In this document: positions 22,126-33,443 of the stretch, one piece after another
Layout of the letters: the number at the start of each line of letters is the position of its first letter
How positions within the stretch are numbered: position 1 is the stretch's first letter
Source: Pyropia yezoensis
Lineage: Eukaryota; Rhodophyta; Bangiophyceae; Bangiales; Bangiaceae
Direction: 5' to 3'
Assembly (NCBI GenBank): GCA_009829735.1
Contig: CM020618.1
Span: 37,486,894-37,550,893, forward strand
DNA: 64,000 bases
Notes under the pieces: model-generated
Databases searched by the model: none
The model's input: the letters and a program-made list of their open reading frames with translations, nothing else
What the model was told of the DNA's origin: nothing
Program-made: the position numbers and the translations under genes

Positions 22126-22551
22126 TCATGGAGCGCTCACTTCCACAATCACCACTTCTTGCCGTTGGGGGTACAGCGGCGAGGGTGGCCCCCAACCGCC
22201 GCCATACTCGCCCCGGTCCACGACCAGCGGCGGGACCTCAACGGCGGACCGAGCCGTCTGTTGTGCCCACGGACGGGCGGGGTGGGCGGCTGTCTTGGCG
22301 GCGGCGGCGCTGCCAGGCGTACGCCACCGGACCGCAGGAGCATGAGTTGCAGAAGAGGCAGTCGTGGCAGTGGTGCGGGCGGAGACGGCGTCATCAGCCA
22401 CACGCATACGCACGGGGACGGCCACAGGTGCGGCTTCTACCTCCAGTGATGGGCTCAGCAGCAGCAGCGTGGCGGAGGTGAGGAGCGCAGCAGCGACAGC
22501 CAGAGACAGGAGCGGTCGCCGCCACGGGCCATTCGAAAGAGGAAGAGCCAT
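22126..22551 (-). CDS. Small secreted protein, unknown family
   Basis: The ATG at 22551 gives 141 residues. The N-terminus is a good signal peptide: basic residues in NGPWRR, a hydrophobic core LLSLAVAAALLTSATLLLL, and a likely cleavage site after VEA near residue 40. The mature part is Ala/Thr/Arg-rich and without cysteine, and ends in a Gly/Pro/Tyr segment (EYGGGWGPPSPLYPQ) and a short hydrophobic tail (VVIVEV). I know no family for it; a cell-surface or matrix role is only a guess. A TATA-like element lies about 110 nt upstream. The frame continues open beyond the ATG, but that extension has no signal-peptide logic, so I prefer this start. Confidence 0.45.
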   Translation of the reverse strand: MALPLSNGPWRRPLLSLAVAAALLTSATLLLLSPSLEVEAAPVAVPVRMRVADDAVSARTTATTASSATHAPAVRWRTPGSAAAAKTAAHPARPWAQQTARSAVEVPPLVVDRGEYGGGWGPPSPLYPQRQEVVIVEVSAP

Positions 22552-22659
22552 CACGCCGACAAGAAGTGTGAGAGTGGAGGATGTGGGACAGTGCCGAGGA
22601 CGAGAGGGAGAGTGTGGACTCGCAGACGGCGTCATGTCCGATGAGCGACCCTCCAGCTT

Positions 22660-22667
22660 CATATACC
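22660..22667 (-). promoter_or_regulatory. TATA-like box of the secreted-protein gene
   Basis: The minus strand reads GGTATATG about 110 nt upstream of the ATG at 22551. This distance fits a short 5' leader. Position and sequence are the only evidence. Confidence 0.3.
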
Positions 22668-23520
22668 TTCCGCGCCACACAGCGACTCCCCCCAGTCTCT
22701 GGCTGGCTGGCGTAGGGAGAGGCGGGGACTTGGGCACTGGCTTGCATAGAGGGTACAGGGGGCGTGGGGAGAATTTGCCTCTGGCGGGGGGGGGGCAGGG
22801 AGCAAGATCGGCCACAACGAGGAGTGTCGTGGCCTGGTGGGCTGTCGAGGTCGCCTGCCTGGCGGAAGGGGGCCACCGCCTGGCAGCGCGTGCAAGGCGA
22901 TGCCGTCGAGGAGGGGGGAATCTGAGCCACAAGAAAAGATCTCAGGGTCACCGTGGTGCCACAGACGCACTATCAGTGCACGCGGCGCCGGCTAACAGCG
23001 CCAAGGCGATCCGCAGGGGGGCACACCAGGGTCGCGGAACGGTCGCGGCACGCGAACAGCACCCGCGACCTTGCGAGCGCCTCAAACCGACAGCCGCCGA
23101 GGTGGCGGTTGCGGACGGATGGAGAGAGTGGTGGGCACGCTGACATTCTGCCCTCCATCCCCCAGGCTCCCCCATTGGCACGTTTAGGCCACCTCAAGTC
23201 CGCGGAGAACGAGAAGGAGGTCTCTGGCGTTTGCTGTTGGGGACTCCCGCCAGACCAGAATGGATTGCCTTTACCGAGGTGGCGTTGTGTTCAAGGTCTC
23301 GGGAGAGACAGCGCAGTAGCCTCATCGCCCTGTCCCGACAGGTTCCACGGTGCAGCAGGCCTGCTGCGGCCAACAGAAAACGGAAGAGTCCTGAATGTAA
23401 CAGCAGAATTCATTCATCATCGCGTGCCGAGTGACACATGTCTCCTACAGCCATATTGTAACAGGTGTTGCCCTGCTCTATGGGTTCCATTTCCATGGTT
23501 GGTGAGTAAGGATGGCATTT

Positions 23521-24310
23521 GAGTATACTTAAATACGGAAATCGTTAACGAGTTAACGATCGTTTGACGGATTTAACGATGTCGTTGAACGACTTTAACG
23601 GCCCTTGTTACAGGCGTACTTACATTGCATGCAGAGTACAACTTCGTCAACTGCACTCAATCGCCCCACTCCTCACAATCCTGCGACCACCCGTTGAAGA
23701 GCCACCTCGTCAGTCGCAGGCCGCGCCGACGACCCTGACCCAGCACGAGAGGTCCGATGCGTCAAAGACGCAGTGCCACCTCCGCTCCGTGCGCCCCTGT
23801 CGAAAGCCTGCTAGTAGAAAGGCCACTTCCGCAGGTGAGGGACCATCTTGTCTCTGCGGCCGTTCCCCGGCGCGGCGGATGGAAAGACTAGAAGATTGCA
23901 GATGGTGGCCTCTTCCGCGTCGCAAGCGTCTACGTCGCACAGCCACTGCTCGTGGGCCTCGCAAGCATGGTAAACGGTAATACAAGTTTGTCACCTTCCC
24001 ATCGCCGTCCAGCACGTGGTCGCTAGCTGTTCTAAAGGCACACCACAGGTCCCTCTAGGTGCTAATATCCGGCCGGAAATGACCAAGAGGAAGAGCAGTC
24101 GCGCGCCGGCAAAGGGAGCAATCCGAACCGTGATTTCTTGTTCTATGCGCACAAGTGGCGCTGTCTTCCAGAATTGCATTGCCCGACAAGTAAGCACGCC
24201 AGACCCTGAACTTAACGACTTCAACGAGTTCTCGGCCGCGTGGCTTAACGATTTCACGATCTCTTTAACGACCGTTTAAATACTTTTCTTTTAAGGACTT
24301 TTCTTAACGA
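23521..24310. mobile_element. MITE-like element with TTAACG-rich ends
   Basis: The left end (23523 on) reads GTATACTTAAATACGG, then ATCGTTAACGAG. The reverse complement of the right end (to about 24285) reads GTATTTAAACGG, then TCGTTAAAGAG, an imperfect inverted repeat. The hexamer TTAACG recurs about four times in the 80 bp at each end and was not noticed in the middle. Terminal inverted repeats with clustered subterminal motifs are typical of short non-autonomous DNA transposons, including hAT-like ones. Length is about 760-790 bp. No transposase frame lies inside, and target-site duplication was not resolved. Confidence 0.55.
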
Positions 24311-25200
24311 CTGACAACCTTATCAGCAGCACGGCAGTAGCAGCTGATGCACTGCCTGACCGTTTTGAGGACCTGTCAGAGCCGCCAGATGAACGAGCGT
24401 GGGACACGTTGAGGTGCCGCGGGTCAGTCATCGTAGACCGGCGCCGCGCGGCGGCAACCAGTGAGCTTCCTCCGCATATGTGCATAATCACTCACAGCAA
24501 TGCAGGACAGCTCCGCATTTGTGTCCAGAGAGGTCCTGAGAAAGGGCTGTACCGTACAGAGCCAGAAGGGAGCTTCCATCGCCAGGCTCCAGGTGAGTTA
24601 AAGGTCTATTCCATATAGCTAGTCACCTGAGATGACCCGACTTCTCGCCTTTCGCATGCCTCAGTACGTGCCGGGAGCGACCACTTTACGTTTTTTATCG
24701 AGCACAGTACTCATAGGTACGAGATAGCGCCGTTTTCTTGTATTTTCAGGGATGAACTCATGCGCTCAAAAAGATGTCACTCTGTTTGTAGCCAGGACAG
24801 CGGTGTGACTCTTTCGTAAAAATCGGCAACTCCTCCGTTTTTCTCACTTTTGAGCTTCTTCTACGCGGTGCATTGTGCTTCAGTACTCTAGAGGTCCAGG
24901 ACTAGCTCTTTCTCCCCTGTTCCACGCTATATTGCTTCCTCGCCGTGCCAGAGAAGAACAGAGGTTGTTGTTCCTGACCGCCGATCGGTCGTAAACAACG
25001 GATACGGGGGCTACCTTAGAAGTACAATGACATAAAAAACAAGTAGCTTGGACTGAACTCTGTCAGGCTGAAGCGCCGCCAGACATGCCTCTTCCCTTCA
25101 CCCCAACTCGTCACTGCTTGCACCGCCGTTGCACCTGGCACTCTCCCCTACCACCTGCCTCCCCCTAACGCCCCGTGCGCGCTCAGGCTCGGCTTGCCAC
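24311..25200. other. No gene seen
   Basis: AT-richer sequence with no frame beyond 69 codons and no motif recognised. Confidence 0.4.
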
Positions 25201-25201
25201 T

Positions 25202-25432
25202 ATGTCGCCCTCGCGCCAGATTGCTTCTGGTGGTGGCCCCTCGCGTCGGCGTCGCGCTTTCTACCGACTGACGAAGGAGACGGCTGTCCTAGTGGATAAC
25301 GTGCGTCGATTTTTTGAGGGGGAGCGCGCGTCCGGCCGGACGCACTTCTTGAGTGGTTGTTGTCTTGCGGCCAAGGCAATGGCGACACGCACTGCAATCG
25401 CCCGCGCCTTGGACGCGACGACGGGATTATAA
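25202..25432 (+). pseudogene. Possible N-terminal fragment of a DDE transposase
   Basis: The ATG at 25202 gives 76 residues. The segment KETAVLVDNVRRFFEGER, followed by a gap and MATRTAIARALDA, resembles the N-terminal helix-turn-helix of the transposase family seen at 12.3-13.5 kb. Those transposases usually begin with a helix of this sort followed by a ...A...G.S..T...I.. motif. No catalytic domain follows. Resemblance is weak. Confidence 0.25.
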
Positions 25433-28388
25433 TCGGCTGCGACTGTGTCCTCAAATTCGGCGGGATTACGAAGTTGGCGCAGCGCGCACTGTGTAAACCT
25501 ACTACTGTGAGGAATGGGTCAGCATGTAACCCCCGTTCGTGCACACACAAAACCCGCCATTTTGATCTCGATCGGCATTCGGGCAAGACGGGCATGTCAG
25601 GTCCGCCCCACATGGGCGGGAGGACCTTCCGTGCTGTTCAGGCGTGCACTCCGGCGCAAGAACACGGTTTCAGGTCCTGTCTTTTTTACCACAGGCCCGG
25701 AGCGCGATGCTGATCAGGTCTACCTAGTTTGAGCCGTAGCCGACCAGAAGCGCATAAATGAAAACTCTTTACTCAAGTGACTAGCTATATGGACTAGACC
25801 TTTAGTGTACTATATTTCTTGCAGACGTAATGATGTGTTGGTAAGTCTATCCGAACAACGTGGGATTCGGAAACCCGAATTACGCCGTGCTTGCCAAACG
25901 GTGGAGTGATTCGGGCATAACGAAACAACCCCATTTGGGGACTGCTGGGCGAACTCATAGTCACAAGTACGCGTGATTTGATTTAGAACGAAAGTATGTA
26001 TTAGTCAGAGCCTTTGTGGAACGCAAGACTATTTCAATTTGTTCGTTGTGCGGGACGGCCAGCCAAACGGCAGTGCATCGAGGTGGAAGGCAGACACGTC
26101 TGGAAGAAATGGATCTGCGCAATGATGAATGTCGAGATGGCGGCGAGGAGAGGACAAGGCGCCCCTTTCTCTCGTGCCCACAGAGATTTCTTGAACCGGG
26201 AACGTGGAGTCGCACTGGCCATTCGTTCACTCTCGGGCGAGGGCTGTAGTCGGAGAAGTGCCGTGGGAGACCCTAAAAGAGGAAGACGACGTTCTGGGTC
26301 GGGACCAATGTCTCGAGTGCAGGTGACGTGGCGACGGTTCGGTGGCACAGTTCTTGATGCTTTTTTAAAATTACCTGGGAGGGTGTCTGCCTGAAGGCCT
26401 TGTGTGGTACTTATATCGTGATGAGTAATTGCGAGTTTGATTATTCGCTGACAGATTGCCCCCCAATCGCGCAAATGTGCCCAGCTGGTGCGAGCGGGCC
26501 CTGTGGCTTCATCAAGCCCTTGATGCACCCCCCCCCCTCAAATCATCCCTGTGGTCCGGGCATGATCTCGGCTGACCGCAGATCCGTGGGCCCTTGCCTC
26601 GATTGGCTGGGTGGACGCGCCCCGCTTGACCACGTGGTGAGGCTGACGCGAGTGCGGCCCATCTCCATTCACTGCGTGCTACACCTCCAAGGGAAGGCGT
26701 CGGGAAGGCGTCGGGAAGTACCTCCTCCTCCACAACGAGGATGTCTTCTGAACATGGCAGCTGCAGTGATCCCTAAATCTCTTCTACATATAGGCAGACA
26801 GACGTGGCGGCCCTGCCACCACACGGACGGAACCACCCGGAGACGATCTGCACTTCTAACCTCTCTCAGAGCGCGTGCTGACGTAGCTCTTGGCTACGCG
26901 CCACCCCTTTTATCCTGATATTGCCCCTTTTTGTTGCAGACGGTGCCTCTGCTTGCAGGGCGGGGGCTCAAGCTCAGATGACCCCAACCCCTTGGGTGTG
27001 TTTAACGGATAGTTGTCTCAAGCTGCATATCTCGTGGGGCGTGGCACGCTACGATGCGCGGCATGTACAGAGGCGCGGCACGCCACCCGGCGCGGCACGC
27101 CGACAGGAGGGGGGTCACGTCGTGGACAGGCCATAGCGGATGCCCTCGGACCAGATATCCCGGGCCACAGACACAAGGCAGCCCTCCTGCCTTGTAAGCG
27201 CGCACGTCTGGAGATGCATGTCTGTCCCTTTACGCCCGCGCCTCGTGCCACCCCCCCCCCCCCCCCCGTGTAGGTCAAACCGGGTCGGCGTGGGGGAGAA
27301 ACTCACCAGAACTCACCGCGGCTGCTCTGAGGTGGCGCGCGGTTCGCCCCCCCCCCCTGGCTCTGCCGAATGGGGAGAGCGGACGGCAGCCGAGGTTGAC
27401 CGCCAAGGGGTTGAAGACTGGGCATGCCGGTGATGATGAGGATAACTGCCGCCCGGCTCGTCCCGCCGCGCGCCCAGGCGGGCGTGCGGCGGCCCGAGCA
27501 CCGCAGGCACGCCGGTGGCTGTCGCCTTTTGGGCCGTCGGATGGGTGGTGCGGGTGAGCGCCGTGGTGCTACTGGCCCCACCTCGGGCATGCCCCCGACC
27601 ACGTGGGTGACGCGGCAGCCGCCCATAGGCCGTACCGGGCGCCTCGCCTCGGCCGGCGGGCCAACCCCTCGTGGACGCCCAGTCGGCCCGGTCCCCCCCG
27701 GGGTGACCACCGACCGGCCACGCGGTAGGCAGCGAGGTCCACCCCGCCGCACGCAGGCAAGAGGTGAGGGCAGGGGAGAGGGCACGCCGCCCGAAGGCCT
27801 GATGTGATGGCACGGGTGAGGGACTAGTCGACTGGCGGTAGCCTCGTCACGGTTTGCGAGAGTAGGCGCACCCCGCTCGGACGTGCGTCCCAGCCAGTCA
27901 GGCGGACGCACCCCCTCCCCCCGTGCGGGAGCGCAGGGGGATGCGCGGCGGTGGCGGGCGGGGTCTGTACGCCACACCCCCGTGTCTGGATGGGGGGAAT
28001 GGGCTTTCCCCTGTAGGGGTGTTGGTGCTCCCTGCACAGCTACGCCACGGTGCGGCCACGCGGCACTGAGCAACGGCAAGCAAGCGCCCCACAGAGGGAG
28101 GGGTGCGGCCGTGGCCGTTTGGGCAGGAGTGAGTGGGCGCCCTGTGCTGTCGTTGGCTGCGGTTCTTTTTTTTTTCTTAACGGCCACCCCCCCCCCGGTC
28201 ATCGTATCCTCTCCGCTCCCCAGCGCTCATCTGCCGACCGTGTCGTGTTGCCCTCCTCCTTCGCCCCCTCCCCGTCAGTGTCGCGGTGCGTGGCGCCGTC
28301 CCCTTCGCCCGGTCCCTCCCCCCCTTTCCCCCCCCCCCTCCCCCTCCCCCCTTCTGCTGTCATCTCCCGGAGGTGGCACGCGCCCGTC
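25433..28388. other. No assigned gene
   Basis: Mixed composition. Bases 25.7-27.0 kb are AT-richer with no convincing frame, and 27.2-28.38 kb are GC-rich. A 299-codon ATG frame at 27303-28202 (-) consists almost wholly of Pro, Arg, Gly and Ala, without motifs, and is probably chance. C-runs lie at 27249-27267 and 28325-28340, just upstream of the RRM gene. Confidence 0.4.
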
Positions 28389-29163
28389 ATGGCCGCCCCC
28401 GGCACCCGTCTCTTCATCGGCAACCTCAGCTGGAATACCACCGATGAGAGCCTGCGGACGGCGTTTGAGGATGGGGTGGGGGGGGGGGCCGGTTCCGTCA
28501 CTGACGCCAAGGTCATTACCGACCGCTACACGGGGCGCAGCCGGTACGTGCGGTGGAGGGGCAAGCTCGTAACACGATTGGCAACTGCGCGGGAAGAAAG
28601 TGGGACAGCACGGAAGAGGAACGGAAGAGATGTGGATGTGGGGAGAGAGTCAGGTGAGAGGGAGGTAGGGGGGAGCGGTGGATAAGAGGGGCACCGAGGC
28701 TGCCGCCACGACGGTGGAGGGCGCCCCCCGGAGGGAGCGTCCGTACCACCATATCATTCCTTGCCACCGCCCGAGCTGACCCACCGATGCTCGCCGCTCA
28801 CGCGGCGCCTTGCCTCCCTGCCCGGCTCTCTACTCCCTCTCCTCCCCCCACCCCCAATCCCCGGCCCCTCGCTCCCGCATTCACTGTTCCCTGTGCTGCT
28901 GCCCACCCCGCCCACCACCACGCCGCCCGCCCCCTCCCTTTGGCCCTTCATCCCCCTCGCCCACCTCCCCCCCCCCCTCCCCCTGTGCCCGACTGCTGCT
29001 TGCCCCTCCCCGCCACCTTGCTGCTGCTTGCCCGCGCAGCGGCTTTGGGTTTCTCACACTCGCGACGGCCGAGCTGGCCGAAGCCGCCATTGCGCGGATG
29101 AACAACGCCGACGTGGACGGGCGGCAGGTGCGGGTGGACGTGGCGTCGTCACGACAGAACTGA
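28389..29163 (+). CDS. Small single-RRM RNA-binding protein, one intron
   Basis: A 92-residue protein from exons 28389-28543 and 29040-29163. The intron (28544-29039, 496 nt) begins GTACGTG and ends CGCGCAG, and the phases fit exactly: CG plus C makes the Arg codon in the RNP1 motif. Exon 1 carries RNP2 as LFIGNLSW (residues about 8-15) and DAKVITDRYTGRSR. Exon 2 supplies RNP1 as RGFGFLTL, then the last helix and strand (AIARMNNADVDGRQVRVDV). The protein is essentially one RNA-recognition motif, like the small glycine-rich, cold-inducible or organellar RRM proteins, but without a Gly-rich tail. It binds RNA; its target and compartment cannot be read from the sequence. A GGGGGG run in exon 1 encodes a Gly bulge in the first loop. 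Confidence 0.88.
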
Positions 29164-30085
29164 CGGGGGTGGTGGGAGGTTGATGGGGTGAGACCGAACC
29201 CGAGTAGCACCTATGGGGTGAGTGAGGGTTGGGGACGGGGGGGTGGAAGGGGGGGGGGCGGGAAGGAATAGCGCGACGGGGAGAGAGGGGGGTGGGGGGG
29301 GAAGGGGATATAGGTGGAGGAAGTGGGGGGGTTTCGAATGCTGTTGCGTCTTGTCGTCATCTCTGCAACCTGGGTACGCTATGTGTCGAGGGGGGGGGAC
29401 GGGGGGGAAGGAGCGGTGGCGGGGAAAGGGAGGCGATGCACACAGGTCAGCCCAGACTGTCCCGCCGCAGCAGGTGGCGGTGCGCGGCCTCTCGCGCCTT
29501 GTCGCCGCCCGCCCCTGCCGTATGGTTGCCACGGGGCTGAGCGGTGGCTCACGGGCGGCGGCAGGGGTAGGGAGGCGGGGGGTGGCGCCACAGGCACACG
29601 GAAGAAGAGGAGGGGTAGGGGGCAACACGCCGCGACGCGATTGACGGCGGCAATGGCGGCGGCAATGGCTGCGGCGCGCCGCCGCACCCCGCGTGGTGAG
29701 TACCGACGCCGCCGCAACCCAAAAGAGCGGCCGCAACCAACAAGAAAAAGAGAAAAAGGGGGAGAAAAGTGAGCGGGAGGGAGAGCAGCTTCCTCACGAA
29801 GGGAGGAAACAAAAAAAAAAAAAAAAGAGGGCGAGCGCACCCGTCCAAACGCCCACCGGCGCTACGAGGGACGAGCTGACCCTGTCAATGAGGCGGCGCC
29901 TCCCCCCCCCAGCCTCACAAGCGGCGGCTGTCCCCCGCACGGCCACCGTCTGCAACGCAAGTGCACGACACCGCTGCGTCTGGCAGGGCCAGGGGCAGCT
30001 GTCCAACCCCCAGCGGCTACCCCCCCCCCCCCCCCCGCCCTTGCCCCCCCCCCCCCGCCCCCCCACCCCACACGCCTTCATCCCC
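29164..30085. other. Convergent 3' intergenic region
   Basis: Lies between the 3' ends of the RRM gene (+) and the Mpv17-family gene (-). It has G-rich runs at 29230-29330 and 29390-29410, an A-run at 29811-29826 and C-runs at 30020-30060. No conserved frame. Confidence 0.5.
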
Positions 30086-31105
30086 TCACGCATGCGCCAC
30101 ACACGATAGCAGGACGGTCCACACAAGGGCCACCCCATTCACGTACGGCACCCGCCACACGAGGGGCACAAGCCCGAAGTTGACCACCTGTGCCGGCACC
30201 CACACCGCCACGCTCTTGCGCCACACGCCCGCCCAGCCAGAGCGCGCCTTGGCCGCCACCTCCCGCGGCGCACCCCCCTCCATCAGGCCCGTCGCAAAGA
30301 GGTAGACGCCATTGACAATGGGCGCAAAGAGGCCCTGGTCCGCTACCACCGACCCCGCGACCGCCGCCGAGCCGCCGCCGGGGAAGACCCGGCCGAGCGT
30401 CTCGTACCAGCCGTGCAGGGCGGGCCCCGTAAAGGCAAAGCCCAGGGCCGTCACCGCCGCGGCGCGGCGGGCGTCGAGGCGAAAGGGCGGGCGGTAGGGG
30501 CAGCCCGCGGGGACCGCCGCGAGCGCCTGCCGGTGGCCCACCACCTGCGCGATCAGGTCGCCCAGCAGGCCAATGACGGCGGTCGAGAGGGCTTTGGACA
30601 GGATGGGCCGCCGCGCCAGGTTGTACGTCCACACGCGGGCGGCCCAGGCGAGGAGGTCCCCGGGGCCCGACGGGCCCCCGCCGCCATCCCCGCCGTCCCC
30701 GTCCCCTCTTCCCCCACCTCCGCCGCCGGCACCACCCCCCCCACCGCCACCACCCTCGCCATCATCGTCGTCATCTTCATCGTCCTCGTACGGGTTGACG
30801 GCGGGGACCTTGTCAAACGCCAGCACCGACTGGACCGAGGCGGCGGCGGCCGCGCGGGGGGTGCGCCCCCCCCCTGCCGGCCGGCGCGTCCAGCGGGCAC
30901 CCCCGCCGAGCCCCCCCGCGGGCGCTGCCAGGGAGCACCCCACCACCCCCACCCGCGGTGACGACGCCGACCAGTGCCGCGGCGGCCGCGGCAGCGCCCG
31001 CAGCAGCAGCGGCGGCGGCGAGCGGCAGTGCGGCACCGACGGCGTCGCGGGAGCGGCCAAGCCGCCGCCGACAGGGGCAGCGGGCGCGACAAACGCGACA
31101 GCCAT
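30086..31105 (-). CDS. Mpv17/PMP22/Sym1-family membrane protein, probably plastid-targeted
   Basis: Members are small four-helix membrane proteins of the inner mitochondrial membrane, peroxisome or plastid, thought to form or regulate channels. The family signature runs through residues about 155-335. It starts with WTYNLARRPILSKALSTAV and GDLIAQ, continues with RRAAAVTALGFAFTGPALHGWY and DQGLFAPI, then VWVPAQVVNFGLVPLVWRVP, and ends in WTVLLS. The first 150 residues are an extension not found in yeast Sym1: MAVAFVAPAAP, then Arg/Ser/Ala-rich sequence like a red-algal transit peptide, then an acidic and poly-Gly linker (EDDEDDDDDGEGG). I chose the ATG at 31105 because it opens the transit-like peptide. 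The frame is open further upstream but only as low-complexity sequence. 339 residues. Confidence 0.8.
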   Translation of the reverse strand: MAVAFVAPAAPVGGGLAAPATPSVPHCRSPPPLLLRALPRPPRHWSASSPRVGVVGCSLAAPAGGLGGGARWTRRPAGGGRTPRAAAAASVQSVLAFDKVPAVNPYEDDEDDDDDGEGGGGGGGGAGGGGGGRGDGDGGDGGGGPSGPGDLLAWAARVWTYNLARRPILSKALSTAVIGLLGDLIAQVVGHRQALAAVPAGCPYRPPFRLDARRAAAVTALGFAFTGPALHGWYETLGRVFPGGGSAAVAGSVVADQGLFAPIVNGVYLFATGLMEGGAPREVAAKARSGWAGVWRKSVAVWVPAQVVNFGLVPLVWRVPYVNGVALVWTVLLSCVAHA

Positions 31106-32399
31106 GGCCCGCCGGACGGGAGAGACCGGGTCGGAGTGGGTGGGGGGGGGGCGGGAGTGGGGAGAGGCGGGAGGAAGGGGCGGGAGGGAAGCGGGAGGTG
31201 CCGGGGGGGCGGAAGGGGGAGGGGGGGGGGGGGGAAAGTGCTGCTGCCCCGTGGGCGCGTGGGCAGAGTATGTAACGCCAGCGGAGGGCACTGCCGGGAT
31301 AGCCGTGCGCGATGGACGGCGCCGCGCGCTGCGGGGCGATACGCCACGACCAACACGACAGTCGCGCCGAGGGCGGTGGCTGGCAGTCGCCCGCGGGCAG
31401 CAGGAAGTGTCAGGCGGCACCAGACCACGGTGGGCGGGGGGGGGGGGGGACCTGGGCGGTGGCCAGATCCCGCGCGCCCTCGCCGGCCCAACGTCACACG
31501 CTACTCGCGGAGAGCCGCCACAACCAATGGGCGGGCGCAGAGCGGGCGACGGTTCCGGGTCGAGCAGGAGGTGTTGTTGGGCGGGGTGGTGGCGGATACG
31601 GGAGTTGGCAATGGAAAAAGGCCCTCCATCATGCAGTGCAGTACACTTGTACAGTACACAATCATTTAAAGTACACCAAGGCCACGCACCGAGTTAATAC
31701 ATTGGCAAGTCCGCCAAACAGTATATACATGCCGAGAATAACCTGGAAAACCTCCCGGCCCAGATGCCTCGCCACCCGCAGGCCATGCGAAACTTGGCTT
31801 TGGTCTGCAGACTGCGTCGCAGTCTCAATGCACATGAGTGCGCCCTCCAGTCTAATCATCGTCCTGTGCGCAACTGTGGGGCGACCGCTGAGACTTAAGT
31901 CTTTTCACTTATTAGTACCTCTGGGCGACGCGCAACTTCGGCCCGTCGTTGCATTGCCGTGGAGTGCCAGTGGAAGACCTTTGTACCCTCGCCTTGTATT
32001 TAGCTCAAGCTACATACTTTCTAAAGCACTCAAGCTCGTGTCCTACAACTCATGTGAAGGCACGAAAAGAACGCGTTCCGCGAATGTCGCCGTGCTATTT
32101 CGGCTACGAATCCTCATTGCCTCGAACACCTTGTCACAGAAATGACCTCTGTGGAGGTGGCGCGGACTGCAGTCGTGTATTATTTCATAGAAGAGACAAT
32201 TTTTTGCTGTTCCGGGTCAAAACCGAAACCGAAACCGATTCACCCGCCTCGAAACCTGTCTTGATCCCGTCTGTTCTGTTGCTGTGAGCTGTCTATGCTA
32301 ATAGCAAGAGCTAAAGACTTGAGCTCGAGGTCCCTTGATCCTCTTTGATTTTTCCCCTTTCTCTGTGGCGCCCTCTTTCGTCTCAGGCCCGTTCCCAGA
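31106..32399. other. Upstream region of the Mpv17-family gene and gene-free sequence
   Basis: GC-rich with G-runs (31140-31230, 31435-31450) up to about 31560, then AT-richer. No convincing frame. The change in composition near 31.6 kb marks a repeat-rich island. Confidence 0.4.
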
Positions 32400-32758
32400 T
32401 CGCATAAACATAACGCCGATATAACGCCTACAGCGCTGCGAAAGGAAGCATGCCCGCAAGATATGGTACATGGGCGGAAGTACATATTTGAAGCGGACTG
32501 TCACTGCGGTCCTGCAAGGTCTGATGCTCTCGTGTGGCAGTCGGTGTCGTCAGGGACAGTCATGGCTCGTGAAAGGTGCTGTCACGAGGGCCGAAAGTCC
32601 AACGGGGGGAGAAAGTTTATCGAGTTGTACGTTAATGAACTCTCGGACGTGAGCGGCGTTATAACGTTATAGCATACGCGAGCCGCTCGCGTATGTTGTA
32701 ACGTTCTAACGCCCGTATAACGTGCTCGACCAATCAGAGCCGCGTTATGTTTATGCGA
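32400..32758. mobile_element. Short MITE-like element with 17-bp perfect inverted ends
   Basis: The left end (32400-32416) reads TCGCATAAACATAACGC, and the right end (32742-32758) is its exact reverse complement. The element is 359 bp, with no coding capacity recognised, and contains a long hairpin at 32663-32705. The right end is followed by a 27-bp tandem duplication that repeats it. These features fit a non-autonomous DNA transposon. The target-site duplication is not clear. Confidence 0.6.
32663..32705. repeat. 20-bp-arm hairpin, 3-nt loop
   Basis: Arms 32663-32682 and 32686-32705 pair at 18 of 20 positions, and as RNA the other two pairs are G-U. The inner ten pairs (CATACGCGAG with CTCGCGTATG) are perfect. 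A further GGCGTTA-type match extends the symmetry outward. Confidence 0.8.
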
Positions 32759-32796
32759 AGCGGGGCTGCTGTTATGTTTATGCGAAGCGGGGCTGC
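32744..32796. repeat. 27-bp tandem duplication
   Basis: The unit GTTATGTTTATGCGAAGCGG plus GGCTGCT occurs twice in direct tandem (32744-32770 and 32771-32796, 26 bases shared). It duplicates the right end of the adjacent MITE-like element. Confidence 0.85.
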
Positions 32797-33443
32797 GAAC
32801 GGGCCTCAAGGAGCCAACGCAAGCAACCTGTCGGCAGGGAGACAACGTCAACCCACAAGGCAACGTACCACTAAGGTCTTATATCTTTGCCCTGCAGTCA
32901 GCACACCTTCGCGTGAACTTGAATGTGGGTCTTTCGAGCCCGGGCGCCGCGCAACCCCATCCTGATTGTATCTAGATCTATTGTCACTTCGACTTTGTTT
33001 TTCTCATTCATCACTTTTGTGGCTGTTGTAAATATGTAGACAGGCGCGGGGGGACGGGGTGGGGGATGAGCGACTGCTGTTGGCTATGCTCTATCACACG
33101 CCCACAACATCCGCGACGAGCTCAAAGTGCTGGGAAGCGAAGGGACACTTTATGGGGGTACGACGCAGCGACACCAACACCCAAGCACCCACAAAGAACC
33201 AAATGACAACATGCGTCGCAGGCGGGCCCGCCACGCAGCGAGCAATGGGTGTACTGTACACACCCCTGCTCTTCAACAGAAGGAAACGGCGCTATGGTAG
33301 GGGGAGGGGTGCAAGGGAAGGGCAGTCCGCAGGGCCTGGCCCGCCCTCCTCATCCTCCCCTCCCCTCCCCCTCCCTCCCCGTCCCCTCTACCCGGTAGAG
33401 CAGGGCAGGTTGGGGCAGGGAAAAGTCAGACGCAGTCACTGCC
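32797..33443. other. No gene seen
   Basis: Downstream flank of the cysteine-module gene. Mixed composition with short frames only. C/T-rich near 33340-33390. Confidence 0.4.

Noticed and set aside
27303-28202. 299-codon ATG frame on the minus strand
   Set aside because: Pro/Arg/Gly composition without motifs, lying in the promoter side of the RRM gene. Not supported as a gene.
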